NCBI GenBank assembly: GCA_027574665.1
Contig: CM050652.1
Coordinates: forward strand, 36,723,631-36,787,630
Reading direction: 5' to 3'
DNA from: Rhynochetos jubatus
Taxonomy: Eukaryota; Chordata; Aves; Eurypygiformes; Rhynochetidae
DNA length: 64,000 nucleotides
Shown here: one piece after another, positions 39,873 to 54,300 of the stretch
Layout: each line of letters opens with the position of its first letter
Numbering within the stretch: the first letter of the stretch is position 1
Notes under the pieces: generated by a model
What the model was told of the DNA's origin: nothing
The model's input: only the letters and a program-made list of their open reading frames with translations
Databases searched by the model: none
Made by a program: the position numbers and the translations under genes

Positions 39873-42800
39873 ATTAAAGTTCACCATGTTTTGCTTCCTG
39901 TACTCTTTTCAGCTCGTTAACAAGTGAGACTTCACTAAAGAGCCTTCTTACAAGCTTATTGACATATTATCAGATTCCCAAGACCATGCAGATACAACGT
40001 GAGAATGATATCTGCAATTTGGACAAGGACAATACATAAAGAAGACAGCATCTGCATTCTGCTAGCATGTATATCACCCACAAAGCGAATAAAGTCTCCC
40101 ACTCTATTAATGTAAGAGGTAGGAGTGGATGTATACACCTATATATATAAAACTAGGTGTCCAGTGAATTAATTACAAAATTAAAGAAAAAGATTTGGGA
40201 ATCCTGACAGACAATCAACACTCTAACTAGCCAGACTAGTTAATACAAACCATGAGTATGTAAACAAGGCAGTTTTACACACAATACTTAGTCCACCTTT
40301 GTATTTAGTGAGGTAGTGGCCACCACATGGAGGTTTTACTCATTCTTGTGACATGATTCAACAAGATTATTACTAACGAAACAGAGAGCAGAAAAGAGCT
40401 TTCAGAATAGTTAAAGAAACACACTTGGTAACAGAAGAACCCAGAATAACAATTTGTTTACTTTTAAAAAAGGGAGGATTAAACAGTGATTTCATAATGA
40501 AGTACCTATAAAGGATTAAGTGAATCTTGATGAAAAACAACTCTATCATAAATGAGATGAAGCTGAAACCACACATACTCAATCTAGAAATAAAAGCAGT
40601 GAAGCTAATGAACCACAAAAGTTTGTGATGGATTTTGTATCACTAGCAACCTCAAATAGATTGAACGTCCCTCTAAAATATACCTCAAATGCAAGCTGAA
40701 ATACAACTAAATTCAGGGAAGTTGTATGTTCAGTTTAGATGGCCACCAAGTTTTCCTCTGGCCAATGAACCCCCTGTAAATTCACAATAAATACAGTGAA
40801 ACCTGAGAGAATGAGCTCTCTGTTCTTACCATGAATGAAAAACTAGTTTGTAATCACAGCATGATTAACCTGTGGTCTTAAAAGCTCCTACACAAAACCG
40901 ACACATCTAACTCTTTCATTCTATGCTGTCAGGATTGAATTTGTATCTCCATCTGCCCCACCTACCAGGGATGCGATGAGGAAGCCACACAAGCACCAAA
41001 ATCTCTTTCCCTCTTGATTCTAAGAAGTATGAAAATGCTATTAAGCAAACAGGTGTAGAAACAACCCTTTCACCATCCACATGAAACACTTTAAACTCTT
41101 TCTTATTGGCAAAATGGGCGTATAGTCTTGTAACAAACAAACAAAATCAGATTTTGTTGTAAAAGTCACGGTTTACAGTGAGAGCTACTACCTTTGACCC
41201 ACTGATAGAGCTGAAAAGATGGGGTAAGCTATTATCCAGATCTGGGATAGCATATTTTGATGTAACAGTGCTGTTATCTTGGTATATGATATAATATTTC
41301 CTTGCTATCTTCATGGCCTGTATTTATAATCACTGCAGAAACTGAATGGGAGATTAAAAAAAAAACCACCAACAAACAGATGGAAAGCATGCACTAACTC
41401 CTTTAAAGAGGTATTGGAAAACACATTAAGAACATCATTAAAAAAAATCAAGGTAATTGTCTATGACTGTAAGATAAAAAGAATCTATCAACTGCAAAAA
41501 GACTCAAGTAGGCAAATGATAAAAAATTACCCTCAACTTCTCAGATTAGCAAATTGGTCAAACCTTAAAGGAACATGGCTGGAATTCTTTTGCTAGTCAT
41601 ACGCTTCTGCCTACAGCACTGTGGGACATAGGACCATTGAAAGACAGCAATGCCCTGCTAGGTCAGACTAACACTCCTACTCATCCTGCTCCATCTTGGA
41701 AAGCAAGAGAAGGAGGTCCTGTTTATTGAGAGAATGAGAATCTGTCTACTTTTGTCCAGTTCAGTCCTGCTACCCCCAACATCCAGCACTGTCACATTAG
41801 AGGGTACAGTGCTCCTCTGTCTTTGTAGTATTTACATAGGAATTTCTTGCCAATTAATTTGTTCAGTCCCTTCTGAATCCACTGATTCCATCCACAGGTT
41901 TACTGCTTATTCTTCCTCTCTCATGATACTGGAACCAGGAGGACAGTCTCAATTGAATGATGCAGAATTCCAGTTTTTCTGTTGAATCCACACTTTTGTT
42001 CCAATACTGGACTGATAATAGTATAACAATGTCTAAATAGATTTCCACTCAAAAGATAGTGCCTGAAAACTTTTTAATGCGTTTCCTCACTTCTGAACAG
42101 ACTGGGGAACCTGTGGATCTCCTCACGTAATTTCCCTTTTTCAGAAGACACCCCTCTTCCTCCACCATGAAAACCCAGTTGTGCTATCCTGTGGAAATGC
42201 AGTGGTTTTCAAGAGGTCAGTATCAAGCTTTAGCTTCTCAGTTACCTAAAACAACAAGGAACCTCTGGTAGCTGTAACCAGCTGTTCTGTTTCACAAGGG
42301 ACAGTCACAGTTCAGTTTCACAAAATAACAGTTTTACAACTTCCTATGGGAAGCAGAGATTATTGGGGGTGATGAGTCTTGTGTTCAGCCAGGATCACTT
42401 ACACAATCACAGGGTGTATGTGTAAGTACACACATCACCTCTTGCCATGACCTTTGAAAGATTGCTTTCAGAGACTGTGTCTCCAGACCTCTTTCAAGCC
42501 TAGTCTTGACCACCTTTGGCTTTTCCTAGTCTCTCTCTCCTCACATGTCCGCTACAGCCTGCTCCTTCTTCTAACTAAACAACAATAAATTTTTCAACAG
42601 ACATCACCAACACTTTGATTAAAATGAACAAAACCAACCACCACAAAGATGTTTTCCCTTTCTAGAGTTCAGAAAGCATGCTGAAATTGTGCAGGAAAAC
42701 AACCAAGAGATGGGACCTTCAAACTCAGAAGAACAATTTGCTCAAAATTGCCATCTCTGCCCCAAAATATGTGTGCGCAAGGGCTAAATAGCTGAGACTT

Positions 42801-43934
42801 TTTTTTTTAATGATGTTGTAGATAATATAAGGAGTTTCATCCTCATCATACTACATATAGCTAAACTGATTTTGCTGGGAAAAACTGAAGTTGGAAGACC
42901 TTAATACATTTGATTTTGAAAGGCTGAAGTTTGGTAAGATTATATGCAACTAAAGTCAAATATCCATAAATGAAGATGTTTGGTACCATCAGCAACAATT
43001 CCTGCTATTGGCTGTGTCCATAATCAGCTTTATATGGAAGTAAAAATAATTTAAAAATATTTGACTTTTCAGACCTTGTATCAGTTGGATATTTGAAAAA
43101 GGGCTGTGTTCCTCAGGTACAGTATTGCTGGTAATGCACTTTCTTCCTCCTTTACGGTGAAAGGAGTGAAATTAGATTGTTCTCTATTCTAATCCCTTTC
43201 AGTATTGAAAAGCACTAGCATGGTAGCATATCCATTAAGAAAATGTATAAATAAACCATCAGCAATCTTGTTTAGGTAAGAACTCAGCAGGCTTTTTAAA
43301 TTTTGTATGAGAGCCAAATTTTTTTGGGGTTTATCTGTATATAAAACTTGTGTGCATGACATATATTACATTATTCCAACAAAGTTATTTGGGTGGAAGG
43401 GAGGGAGGACAAGAAAGAAATCTGCCTTCTTTCAGTACTAAATATGTGAAAGCAGATTCAGGAATTTCCAATGTTGATGGGAATGAAAAGGCAAGTAGCT
43501 CTGCAGATGCTTCACAGACCATTTAATAAACCTCCAGCAGGTTAAACAAACACACAGGGAAGGCTGTAAATGATATGGCAACTGCAGCCTCTCATCAAAC
43601 ATGAAAATCAGCAAATGACTTTGCAGATATAATAAACACCTCAAGTGCAGAAAAGCTTACTAGCCTGTGATCTGCATTTCACAGGTCAAAACACTTGCTT
43701 CTGCTAGGAGATCATTCAAGATAGTAACCATAATAACTGTGACTGCAGAGGTTATTGCTAATGGATTTCTAAATGTTGAAAATCTCTTCAGTGGCAAATC
43801 TGAGCATGCTGTGCCGACTTTAAAAAGTACACAGTAAAAGTGTCTATGAGACAAATGCAAATTGAGGGGAAAAAAGTGCTTTTGGAGATGCACACTTCAA
43901 ATTCCTAACGGACTTTAATGAAATATATAGAGAG

Positions 43935-43962
43935 GTGTGTGTGTGTATATATATATATATAT
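43935..43962. repeat. Compound microsatellite (GT)n(AT)n
   Basis: Six GT units run straight into about eight AT units in the large intron between exons A and B. Likely polymorphic in length. Confidence 0.9.
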
Positions 43963-46900
43963 TTACATATTGTTTTCAGGTTTTACTTCTGCAATGAATT
44001 CTTTTTTACACAATGAGAACCATGAAAAAGGTAGGGGATGATTTTGTGACAGCCTTCCTCAGGCAAATCATGCTCTTAATCTGCAAAACCAGTTAGTCAG
44101 AAAGGACTGTTTAATACTTTGGTAGCGAATGAAGGATTAGGGCAAGACAGCACAGCACCCATGAAATAGTGCTTACAAAATCTGTAGGAAGCTGAAGTCA
44201 AAGGCAAGGCAGGTTTCTTTGGATGAGGCTGGAAAAGGTAACAGAGGTCTGCACAAATTAAGCAGCGTCGCTTGAGAAGGTGGCTGCCCTGTAGCAAATG
44301 ACGCAAAGGGGGCTGCTGAAGTTAGCAGCACCCCATCAAAAACCAATGGCATGGTTTACAACTTCTGCGGTCTTACTCGACACGGGAGCCTGAAGGAATT
44401 GGACCAGGTGAACTGCAGGCAAGAGAACAGCTTTTTTTGAACGCCTGCTGTCTTGCCAATGCCGTATTAATCACAGAGGAAAACAAAACTGGCTCCAGAG
44501 GTGTGTTTGCACAACGGTAAACATCTACCCACTGGGGATGGACCAGCTGGCTGTCACGTTTGTCAGTCACTGTGAACCTGGCTCGGATGTTAACAGCTCA
44601 GCTACAGCAAGAATAACCTGGGAGCCATCTTCTCTCCTAAGCAGTGTCATTTAACGAAATGTGTATCCTTAGATCACATCAGAAGTCTTCATTTTTTTTT
44701 TAATCCATGTGGATTTTTTTTCCCAATGCCTCCTATATCTCTGTATTACTTTCAGTATTTCTGCCTTATTTCTGAGATTATCTTGTAAAAGAAAAATAAG
44801 GCACTCTATCTATTCTAGTACTATACTACGCTGTCCAGACCCTTCCTCATTTATATTGTAGCAGAGCACACACAGATATTAAATTCAGATAATACAATTT
44901 TATATTGGCAACTGGATCACATGTTCTAATGGTAATCTATACCGGATCCTGGAATTATATATATCTATCTTAACTCTCAATTAGTCTCCTATTTCTTCAC
45001 AACCTTTGCTTATTTTCCTAAAGCAATACATTTTTTTTCATAATTAAACAGACATTTCTATAAGTTTAAAAAAAAAACCCAAATCAGTGAAGAAAGTAGA
45101 GTAGTCTCAATTGATCAGCTCCCAGCTGACCTACATTCGAGTTTGTTAGTTGTGGGCAGTAGACAAACCCCTCAGGAAAGCCACATTTGCTGCAGTCTGA
45201 GACAGAATACGAACATTTGCTGCACAGCAGGCTGTGGGTCAGGGAGGGGGGAAAAAAGCACATAATTTTGTGGTTTTGTAAACAGCTAAATAGCACCTGT
45301 ATGTGTTCAGAGCCAAGGATTAGAAGAAAACTGCCTTACGGCTTTCTACTGACAAATACATTTTGTATTTAAACATTTTGGAGCCTGAAAACTCCCTGGA
45401 TATTAATTATTGTTTTTACTACAATACTTTAGTATTTCATGACTTCTCCTAGGAATATTTTGTGTTCTAAGCAATTACTGAGGATACTGCATCATACGGT
45501 AATTATTTTTTTTCAGTATCAGCTCTGTAAATATTATCCTTACAAGGCATTTTAAGCTTCTCTGATTTGTGTGTGCTCCCTTGTAGCTCAGTAGTTCAAA
45601 ATTCAGCCTACCCTAAAATTATGTTTGTTTAACATTTCATTTTTGCATTAAAATTCTGTTACCAAACAAAACGAGGCTGAAAACCTGCTAATAACAGCAA
45701 TACCAGAGCTTGAGCCACTGCAGAGGATGTGCTCAGGGCTGTACGTTCACTCCGTGTTTTCCCTCCAGTTTGATGGCTAGCCCTGTTTTTCAGATCAAAC
45801 ACTGTGCTGAAATAGGAAACCTGTATTATAACACGCTTCAAAGAACCAGGTAGTGTGGAAGGGAAGTGCAGTGTTCATGCACGTGCAAAGGAACTGAAAA
45901 ATCTGGTCACTTTAATTTCAGACTTCAAAGTCTTGACAATTTTCCTTCAGAGTAGAGTGACCTATTTTTAACAACTGACCTGTTAGTACATCCCTCCAAC
46001 TGCATACAAAACTTCTAAACGACAAATAATGCAAAAAAATTGGTTAGAGAAAAATACAGGCTCCCTATGGTGTAGAAAATGTCAAGGGCATGATTTATAA
46101 CATCTATGTTTGGTTCTTCCTGCTCTTCTCTATAAGGGTTGGCATATGTTCTCACCATAAATACAGACAATTTGTCTGTTCAGCAGGTCGGGTGTCACCA
46201 CGGAGTAGAGGATGGCTGGAAGGAGATTTGGGAAGGCGTACAGCCCCGGTGGGTCCCAGGGGCCAGCACAGCTGGAACACAAGGGTTAGGCGGGAGGTGA
46301 AACAGCAGTGGATCAAAGACAACATGATGAGGGACAAGGTTTCGAGGACCTTTTGGTAGGTGCACTGAGTGGGACAGAAGGCCGGCAGCTGTGTTATTCT
46401 TCTGTCCCAGAGAAAAAGAAATTTCCTCTGTTTGAGGAAATATTCCCACTACATCTCCTCGTTATTTGGCACCGGTTCTTTGAACAAGAGTTTACTTACG
46501 AGACAGACACATGACCGCAGTCCTCTCAGTTAAGCTAAATCTCTGAATCCGCAGATGATTCCAATAGCTGTTCCAGACTACAGCTTGCATTATAGCTGTT
46601 TTATTGCCTGAAGTGGTCAAGGGCTCAAAATCTACATTTCTAGAAGTCTCCCACAGTGCAGATGGCTGAGTCAGTAGATGCAAGAAGTAAAAAGCATGGA
46701 ATTTCTTAATTTAATGTCAAATAGATAGGGTACAAATCAGCTTTTCCCTACAAAAATAGACTTGTGACCCAGCCAAAGCTATTTGCAGAATTTAACTGAA
46801 ACTTACTAATGATTTCAGTCAACGAAAATAAAACACTGAGAAGCTGAAACATTTCAGCTCTTTAAAAACTGTAGGGGGTTTGGCTGTTTGTTTTAAAATA

Positions 46901-47125
46901 GTTTTTTTAATAACAGTAACTTTTAAGACTCCATAGAAAGTATGTACAGAATTGGACTAAAACCAAAATGAAACTTTTCTTGCAGATTTTATGAAATATT
47001 TGAATCAGCCTTGAATTTATGGTGCTTTTCTGTGTTGTTTGATGGAGGAATTATTTTTATGCTTCTGTCAGGTCATTTCTTTCCCCTCCATCCCCACAGT
47101 TTTCAATGAGTGAACTGAAAACAGA

Positions 47126-47142
47126 CAAATAAATAAATAAAG
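47126..47142. repeat. Short (AAAT)n repeat
   Basis: About four AAAT units in the large intron. No function suggested. Confidence 0.8.
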
Positions 47143-50100
47143 TGAACAATTTGCACAGCATTAGTGTGGACAGATTTCTCCATGTTGTTACAACAGATAA
47201 GGCTTTGGATCTTAGCCTGAAAAGCACGTGAGCAGCTATTCAGCCTGTCCATCTTCAGGACAGCAATGAGAACATGCTTATCTTAAGCATATGTTAAAGT
47301 CTCCTTGATTTCAAAGTGCCTCTTTTAAGTGTCTTCAGTTCCTGACATGGTATCAGTACTGTTGGAATATTCAATGCCCTTTTTAAAGCTTCCACAGAAA
47401 TAAGCACCCACAGGAACGACACCTTTGACTCAAGTGCTATTGACCTGATGCTTCCCCTCAGCTAGGCACCTCTTTGGACCCTCAGCAAGCCAGAAGCAAA
47501 CCTCAGCCCAGTAACTCAAGGGAACCACAGCCATCTAAGCCTAGGGATTCAAGAGGTTAGCTAACAAGTGAGTGTGAAATATTTTATTTTTAAATGACAG
47601 ATGTTTTTAACTGCATCAGTGATTCTGAGGGAAGAGTCTTACCCATGAATATTGAAAGACGTTGCTTTCATTTATGTGCCTAAGTCCTAGTCTGAGAGTG
47701 ATAGTTTCCTGAACGAAGCACAGTATATACCCCCACGGCTTCTGTAACTTGCTACCTGGGCAGACTGGCAATAAGATTTCATGATATACTAGCCAACAGA
47801 CTAAACATAAAGGTTCAGAGGAGAAAATCTGTTTGTTTCTTACTTTGCAGGCTCCTTGTCATGCTGGCGTTGCCTCATTTTTACATTAAAAAGTTGTGAC
47901 TTTAAAGCTAAATAATGATTCAAACAATCATGTATATATAACTAAACACCTATACATCTGCAGAATTACATCCAAGTTTCAAACTGCAACCATATTAATG
48001 CACAGAATTTAAATTCACTATAATTTCAGCAATTCTGTAAATCCCTTTGAAAGGATCTGTTGCTTGTTGATTTGGCGCCATGTGAAGGCATGATAAATAT
48101 GACATGTAGTCTCATCACATGAATAATGCATTCTGCATCTTAAGCAAGCAAGTTCTGCTCCAGAGAGATGCTTAATCCATTCCCTGTTTCTGGGGATGAA
48201 AGGAATTAAACTCAGTGCACTGATTTCACAATATGTGCTCATTTGACTTTAATTATAAAATTATTATTTCAACATTTTTTTCCTGTAAAATAAACCAAGC
48301 CTGAGCTCAGTGTAACCTCTGTAGAATTATATTACTTCTCTGTGCATTCAGTCTTTGCTCATCAATACTGCACTTTCAATACCATTTCACATGGAAGGTC
48401 AAAATCAACCTCTTGAGGTTTACAGCTGGTATAGTAGTTTCAGGTCTCACAGCAACAAAAGTTCCTCATTTTGCTATCTGGCCAAAGGAATCCTTTAAAG
48501 TGAATGCAAATGTCATGAGAAGGAACTTTCACCAAACATAGGGAGATAACAAGATCCCACGCTACACTGGAAGATTTACATCACACATCCTGGATATATA
48601 TTTTCACTAGTATTTTTTCCACAGACTGTTCAAACTTGTGCAAAGCTCAGTATGAGATCATTTACCCTGCTAAAACCCAAAGTTTTCTCTTGGTTGATTC
48701 AGTGGACAGAGTATTCCTTGGGAATAGGACATCTGCTGTCCATGCCTCAGGAATGACAGATCATCAAGCGGATTAGACAGCTATACTGTCAAAGGCACTG
48801 CCATGCTTCAAGCTTGAAAAGCAGCACTTCAGCAGTGTGATGTTTTATCAGGCATACCATCCGGGGAGAATAGAAATGAACGCTGTCCATACAGCGTATG
48901 CGCTCCATGTAAGGATTACTGACAGTACCTCCCGCTGACACGTCTCCATCCAGGTCTAGAAGAATTTACCAGGTTCACTGCACTACACCTCCCAGTTCAA
49001 AAGGTATTTGGAACTGACCTACATACTGTCAAAAGCCAGATCCTGCCCCCAGGCAAAAGCAGCTGACTACTTCTAGTTCCAAACTAGTTAATGCTATTAG
49101 TTAATACTACTAGTATTCCTCCTACTGCAAAGCCAATCTAGTTAGCTGGGATGCATCTGCATCAAGACTAATCCATAACATGAATAAACTGCCCACAAGT
49201 GAGAATAGATGCTTATTCACAAGGTGCTAGCTTACATTTGAAATGTGGAGTCAGATTTTCTCAGTGTCCAGATTTTATGGGCTATTTTCAGAAACCGCAG
49301 TCAACTCCTAAACGTTCACTTTATTTCCCAAAATAGTGCTTAGTTTTACAAAAGTATCTAAACCCACAACGTTCACTGTACGAGAATGTGAATTTGTCAG
49401 GGCATGAAGTAGTTTTCGTTATTATTTTTTTAATATCCAATGAGCTCAATCTTATTTATCCTTTGAGGCTCCTAAGGTCCAGAGGACCTTGCAAAGATGT
49501 GTTAAGATAAATGTCTTCACTATATTAAAAGCTGAAGAACATATATATGCTTAAGTAATTTTTTTTCAGAACCACTGAAATGAAACAGAATACCTCTCAC
49601 CAAACATTTGCATTGTTTCTTTGAACAAACTGTGACTCATGCACAGCACACAGGAAAGATTTATCTGCAATGCTATCAAAAACTCAGAATCTACAGAGAC
49701 CTTTTAGAAAAATCAAAATAAATACTCATTGGTCAGGACAATTATTCAACACTTCAAATTCCTAATCTTACCAAACTCTCTAAAGAAAAATTGCGTCAGT
49801 TCAACATTCAAACCTACTCTTTAAAGAACACAGCTGAAAGTCATCAGTTCTCAAAAACTGAAACCATGAACTTCCATCCATATTTGGACCTTAGCATAAG
49901 GATTTAATAAATACAGTGACCACACCATAAATGACAATTAGTAAATTGACAGTGAATAAAAATTTATTAAAAAAAAAGTAGGTTGAATGTTAAGTATGAG
50001 GGAGTTACGAGCTAAAGCATTACCTGAAGAGGTAACTAAGCAGAGGTCTTAATTCACTCTGAAGAGCAATGAATCTTGATTTGTATTGACTTGGAGAAAA

Positions 50101-51274
50101 AAAAAAATCTGTTTCGTGCTTGTATGATTAAAGAGTTTCTCCTAACAATAACTGCACACTGGACACTGTAGTCATGTAATTTCACAATGGTTATGATCTT
50201 CATGATTGTACCATGAAAATAACAATCTTTAAAACACTAGGCTCTTTCCAACAGACAAAGCTGTCCACTAAGTGCCACAGTAAATCATCCAGCTCTCTCT
50301 CTCTCACACATATAGAACATGCACACAAAGCACCCACAAAGGAAGTACTCTGACCCTTCAGAAACACTATAGTTACTGGGATGAGATCTGAGCCTGGCAG
50401 TGGTAACAGCCTGAGCTCCATCCGCTGCATCCATAGTCACACATAGTCAGGATGCGTGACTTTGTTCAATAAGGCCATGGAGTGTAGAGAGTATTAACAT
50501 TAGTCATTAGCAGGTGGGTGACATGACCTTACGGTTTCTGATTTGTAATGCCATACATCTTCCCTTCGAGTCAGAGGTTACTGTGCTTGAGGTGAGAATT
50601 GCAACATCAGTTATTCTGCCTGTGCGCAACCTTTGTCACTATTCATTTGTTTTCGTTATAAAGATCTCGCAAACTTTAGTCAAGGTGAAAATCCCTTCAG
50701 ACAGCTGCATAACATATATAAAACTTTCTTTTCACATGCACATTTTGCAGACTTGTTCAAAGTAATTAAAAGACACATAGGTTCGAAGATCACATAGGCT
50801 AACCATTGGTTCAGCTTTGTGTGATGGGATGACAGAAAAGACGAGGATGGGCCTACATGTGGCAGAAAATCAAACGAAGATGAGAACTCTGACAGAATGT
50901 TGCTCTGCTCTGATTTCTGAGCCTGTCCAGTCAGCAGTGGAAAATATGAGCCAATCTCCCTGTACCATCAAAACCAGATATCAAAGAACAGATTTCAAGG
51001 TGCCTGAAAATACACGAGCCTCTGATGAAAAGGTTCTGGTGACCAATGTTTGAAGTCTGGTGCAAAAGACCAAGACACAGGGATGCTCTTCACAGCAAAA
51101 GCTCAAGGTAACCTAACTGTGGGAACTCTTTACAGCTCCCACAGAACCTTCCTTATAAAGTTGCTTGGTAGTAACTGTAATTAATTTGCTTTTTATAACT
51201 AGTTTAATTTTGATTAGTACTATCTTGCTGTTCACAAACAAGTCAGGTGTTATAAAAAGCAAAGCACATCTTAC

Positions 51275-51355
51275 CTGGAATACTCTGTCTCCTCACAGAC
51301 AGTGCTCCATCAGGTGGCTTTGCCTGGTTTGCAGACTTTGTGTAAGGACTCTCAT
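51275..51355 (-). CDS. GRIP1: GRIP1 exon A: linker before PDZ1 (81 nt)
   Basis: This exon encodes (D)[18 protein letters not shown] followed by SVRRQSIP, the short hydrophilic linker that precedes PDZ1 in GRIP1. The 3' acceptor has a pyrimidine-rich tract ending TTTAG, and the donor is CCAG followed by GTAAGA. The exon begins with the last two bases of an Asp codon and ends with the first base of a Glu codon, so it is phase 1 at both ends and can be skipped without shifting frame. Joining to exon B regenerates SIP-E-EF, as expected for GRIP1. The linker is rich in Ser, Pro, Lys and Arg and looks disordered; RRQS resembles a basophilic kinase site (inference). The preceding exon, which carries the start codon, was not found in the 12.6 kb upstream. 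Confidence 0.9.
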
Positions 51356-54300
51356 CTAAACAGAAACAAGCAACACTTCCAGTTACTGTTAAATATAATG
51401 TTAAAAACAATGTAATTTTAACCCAAATACTATGTGAACTAGCAATGCAGAGCACAAGAGCTGCTGTGAGATGAGGATGGGTATTTCTGAATGCTGGCTC
51501 AATGCTCAACGCCATGTTCGGACTTGATGAGAAAGGCTCTGAATAGCAGAGCTGAGAAGGATGGGCTAAAACTCAGATTGGAGAGAATGCTTAGCTGATG
51601 ACAGGCTTGACATATACAAAGGCCTTTTTAACATAATCGTAGAAACTTTCCCTTTTCTCACGCTAGGAAGCTTTACATGCCAAAGACTCAAATGAGAGGT
51701 ACCATCCCTGTTTAGAAGTGAAAGGCTTCCAGAAGCTTTTGAATATTCCGGTTGTAAAGACAATTTCATTCCTTTTCCTTTGGGATCTGTCAGTGGGTGG
51801 TTCCTTTTCTGTCGTAGGGATTGACTGGGGAAAACATCAGAAAGCTGTTGCCAAATAGGCCAGGCACATTCGTGCCTGAAGAACGGCACTGTGACAGTCT
51901 GTGTCTAAATAGGATGCTACGTGGAACATCTACTGATCAACCTCAGCGCGTAGGAGACCACTAATAGTGGGATGAGCAGATGAGTCATCAATTAGAGGCA
52001 GCATTGGCAGAAAGTGAGTCACTTCTACATCCCTCAAGAGCAGAACAATGGCAGGGAAAGCTACTATATTGTAGCTTTAAAAAGGACAAGCTATGAGCTC
52101 AGGAAAGAAATGTGAATAAAAGAATAGAAACAATATTATGCATTTTATTACTTCAATCACGAGAAAGGAAATCAGAAGAAATTAGGCTTCTGTTTTGCTT
52201 GTCTTTTAATCGAGTGCTCAAACACTTTAAAGTTTACAGCATGTGTGTGAATACATGCATAAATACAGATCAATGAGCAAAGGAATCAAAGACTATGTTA
52301 TTTGGTATAGCATCCTCAGATCAAGTAGAACCATATAAACATTTTTCTGGAGAATCAGTTTTTCTTTTCAGCTGACACTCTTGACATTATAAGCCTTCTT
52401 TGCTGATTGCACTATTTATGCCTTGCAAAGTCTCAAACTGCTTTAGAAACTTGTAACCAAGACAGCACTCCAGTTTTATTCAAGTGAGAAAGGGTTTGGT
52501 CAGCATAATTTAATTTAAAACCAGGTTTCAGGAAGAAGTGACTAGAAGAGCTCACTGGCTTTTAAAACCAGAACCTCTACACTGAACTCTGCTTCTGCTA
52601 GGTGGATGCAGTAACACAAAAGCTAAATGGTTTTTAAAAAAAGAAGACAGACCAAGGCAAAATATTGTTGCATCTTAATGAAAATGCAGCAAGTAATGAA
52701 CAACATATATTGGTAAAATACCTCAACAGCCAATATAATTGTTTTTTCTACAGTAAAATGAACTCCTGCTGCTTTAAGACTACATTGGTACAAGAAGGAT
52801 AACAGGCTTGACTATACTGTATGCTAGTACAAACTCCAAGAAAATAAAGCTGTCAGCTACAGGAAATACTGAAGCATGAGAAAACCATTAACTAAGATCC
52901 AGCTACACGGTTTAAGAAACAGGTAGACCTGTAAACCTTATTCTTCCATTTGAGGGAAGTGGAAAAGCTAGTATTATTGCATATGCAGAATATACATCCT
53001 CTCATTAAAGAAAAAAATTTAAATAAAAGTGAAATAGAGCTTCTGAAGGAAGTAGGATTATCTTTTTTCTTTCACAGAGGAGGCACTTCTGAGTTCAAAC
53101 TCAAGACTAGGCTCTCTGAACAGCCTTGCTAACTTGTATCAATACCAAAAAAATAGAGCTCATCAATAACATGTGGCTTACATGTCCTATCCATTATTAC
53201 TTATTAGCAGGTGTTGAACGTGACAGCAGACAGTGCGAAGCACATTATTCTATTAAAAAGTGGTCAGGTTAACACAATACAATTTCTCAGGAACCAAAGG
53301 ATGTTGATGACTTTTGGGCCCTCTTTGAATGGGTGCTCTATTTATGAAAAAACCCTATCAATTTACAGAACAAAACAGTCCTTTCCTAGTTGGACTTATG
53401 ACATATGAATTCTTCTAATTGGACTGGAAAGAAGGAAAAAAGGCAAATAAAAATTTCCACAACCAGACTTTTTTCACTGAGCAAATCAGTTCTGGTCTCT
53501 TGCTGGAATAGGATTTTCCCAGTATCACACGGCAGTGGGAATGCCTGCGGTTATCCTGAGTTCAGAATAAAGGACAAGCCTGCAAATCTTTCTGGTTAAC
53601 AGCACCAGTGAGGGAAGGAAAGTGAGCATTCAAATTCCTTACTAGGCAGCCTGAGCAAAATGTCTAGTATTTCCTACGTAACAACTGGAGATACTAAAGG
53701 TAATGAAGACTGCACATGTGAGCAAGCTAGAATCATAACTGAAGACTTCTCAGGTTATTTACGTGGTTCAGATACTGCAGGCATGCAGTTGTATTACATT
53801 CCTTAATCTGTCTACAGACTTTCACAGCAAAAGAAAAAGAAGCCCAAAAGGTTGTTTCTTAAACTTCTGAACCTCTATTAATGCAAAATATGCCCCATTA
53901 TTACTGAGAAAGAACAATGAGCCATTGTATCACCAAGTACATTGGAAAGCTGTTCCCAGGACAGGAAGGAATTCTCTTTCAATGCCCATTTAACAATAAA
54001 AACACACTGCAACATAACTAGAAATCAGTGTAAAGGATTCCCAGAAGCAAAGGGAAACAAATACAACCAACTGGAGCAAGAATGCTAACAGTCTTATTGC
54101 GATGCTTATTTGAGACAGAAACGTAATATAAAAAGCAGATGCACAAATAGATGCCATCCTAAACAACAGAGTAGCTAAAGAGACAAGAAGCCCTGCAATG
54201 TCAGACACCACTCATGCTGTCAAAAAAGGGAAAAATATGTTTGCATGTATCAGCAGCAAAGTCGTATGTGTGGCCCCAAGAATTTACTATCAAATTATCA

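Noticed and set aside
41630..41800. Segment with wording such as CTAGGTCAGACTAA that recalls an old CR1/L3-like repeat
   Set aside because: Similarity is too weak and patchy to support without a repeat search.
51566..51889. 107-codon open frame on the minus strand just upstream of exon A, considered as an alternative first exon
   Set aside because: No similarity to known GRIP1 N-termini and no convincing donor to exon A in the right phase.
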